From positions 1 to 5,777 of the forward strand of contig JAJTXO010000284.1 of the NCBI GenBank assembly GCA_021463315.1: a DNA stretch of 5,777 nucleotides, read 5' to 3'. The position numbers were made by a program, and so were the translations under genes. The stretch's first letter is position 1, and every line of letters begins with the position of its first letter. Under the pieces are notes generated by a model. The model had not been told where the DNA came from. It made no database searches and saw only the letters and a program-made list of their open reading frames with translations. The stretch comes from Caldilineales bacterium (GTDB lineage Bacteria > Chloroflexota > Anaerolineae > JAAEKA01). Below are positions 5,764 through 5,777 of this stretch, one piece after another.

Positions 5764-5777
5764 GAGCTTGCAAGCTC
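5764..5777. repeat. Perfect 14-bp palindrome at the right edge
   Basis: GAGCTTGCAAGCTC is its own reverse complement and ends at the last base of the window. The preceding bases GGCGCA (5758-5763) may be matched by sequence beyond the edge, which would make a longer hairpin or palindrome. It lies 45 bases after the stop of the Nif3-family gene, so a terminator or a dispersed palindromic repeat are both possible. Confidence 0.6.

Noticed and set aside
5737..5777. ATG-initiated frame running off the right edge
   Set aside because: There is no ribosome site upstream and the frame runs through the palindrome; thirteen codons are too few to support a gene.

Overview
This is a GC-rich bacterial window with dense coding and four genes I can support. 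The organism is most likely a member of the Chloroflexota (Caldilinea/Anaerolinea-type). That is an inference from three things: the DUF951 protein (a family of Gram-positives and Chloroflexota), the multi-repeat carboxypeptidase-regulatory/DUF4015 cell-envelope protein, and the intergenic style with long palindromes and ATCCGC-rich repeats. No rRNA, tRNA, CRISPR array, transposase or phage gene is visible.

Layout. Positions 1-148 are non-coding or uncertain and hold two perfect 59-bp direct repeats. The second copy runs into the stop codon of the first gene. Positions 147-3002 (minus strand) encode a 951-residue membrane-anchored surface protein: an N-terminal anchor, seven carboxypeptidase-regulatory-like beta-sandwich repeats, and a C-terminal DUF4015 putative glycoside-hydrolase TIM barrel. 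Positions 3003-3220 form a divergent regulatory region. It holds a perfect extended -10 promoter for the minus-strand gene, an approximately 109-nt leader containing a perfect 19-bp inverted repeat, and a strong promoter for the plus strand whose predicted start of transcription coincides with an ATG.

The plus strand then carries a small DUF951 protein (3221-3463, probably a leaderless mRNA), a likely intrinsic terminator (3472-3505), an MFS exporter of the MFS_3/DHA3 type (3551-4984), and a Nif3/YbgI-family dinuclear metal protein (4966-5718). The last overlaps the MFS gene by 19 nt and has its own ribosome site inside it. A perfect 14-bp palindrome touches the right edge.

The MFS and Nif3 genes form a translationally linked pair. 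The DUF951 gene is upstream but probably separated by the terminator. The surface protein is an independent divergent unit. I see no defence system or other obviously new multi-gene system. The most notable features are the structured leader of the surface-protein gene, the leaderless DUF951 gene, the edge repeats, and the architecture of the 951-residue protein.
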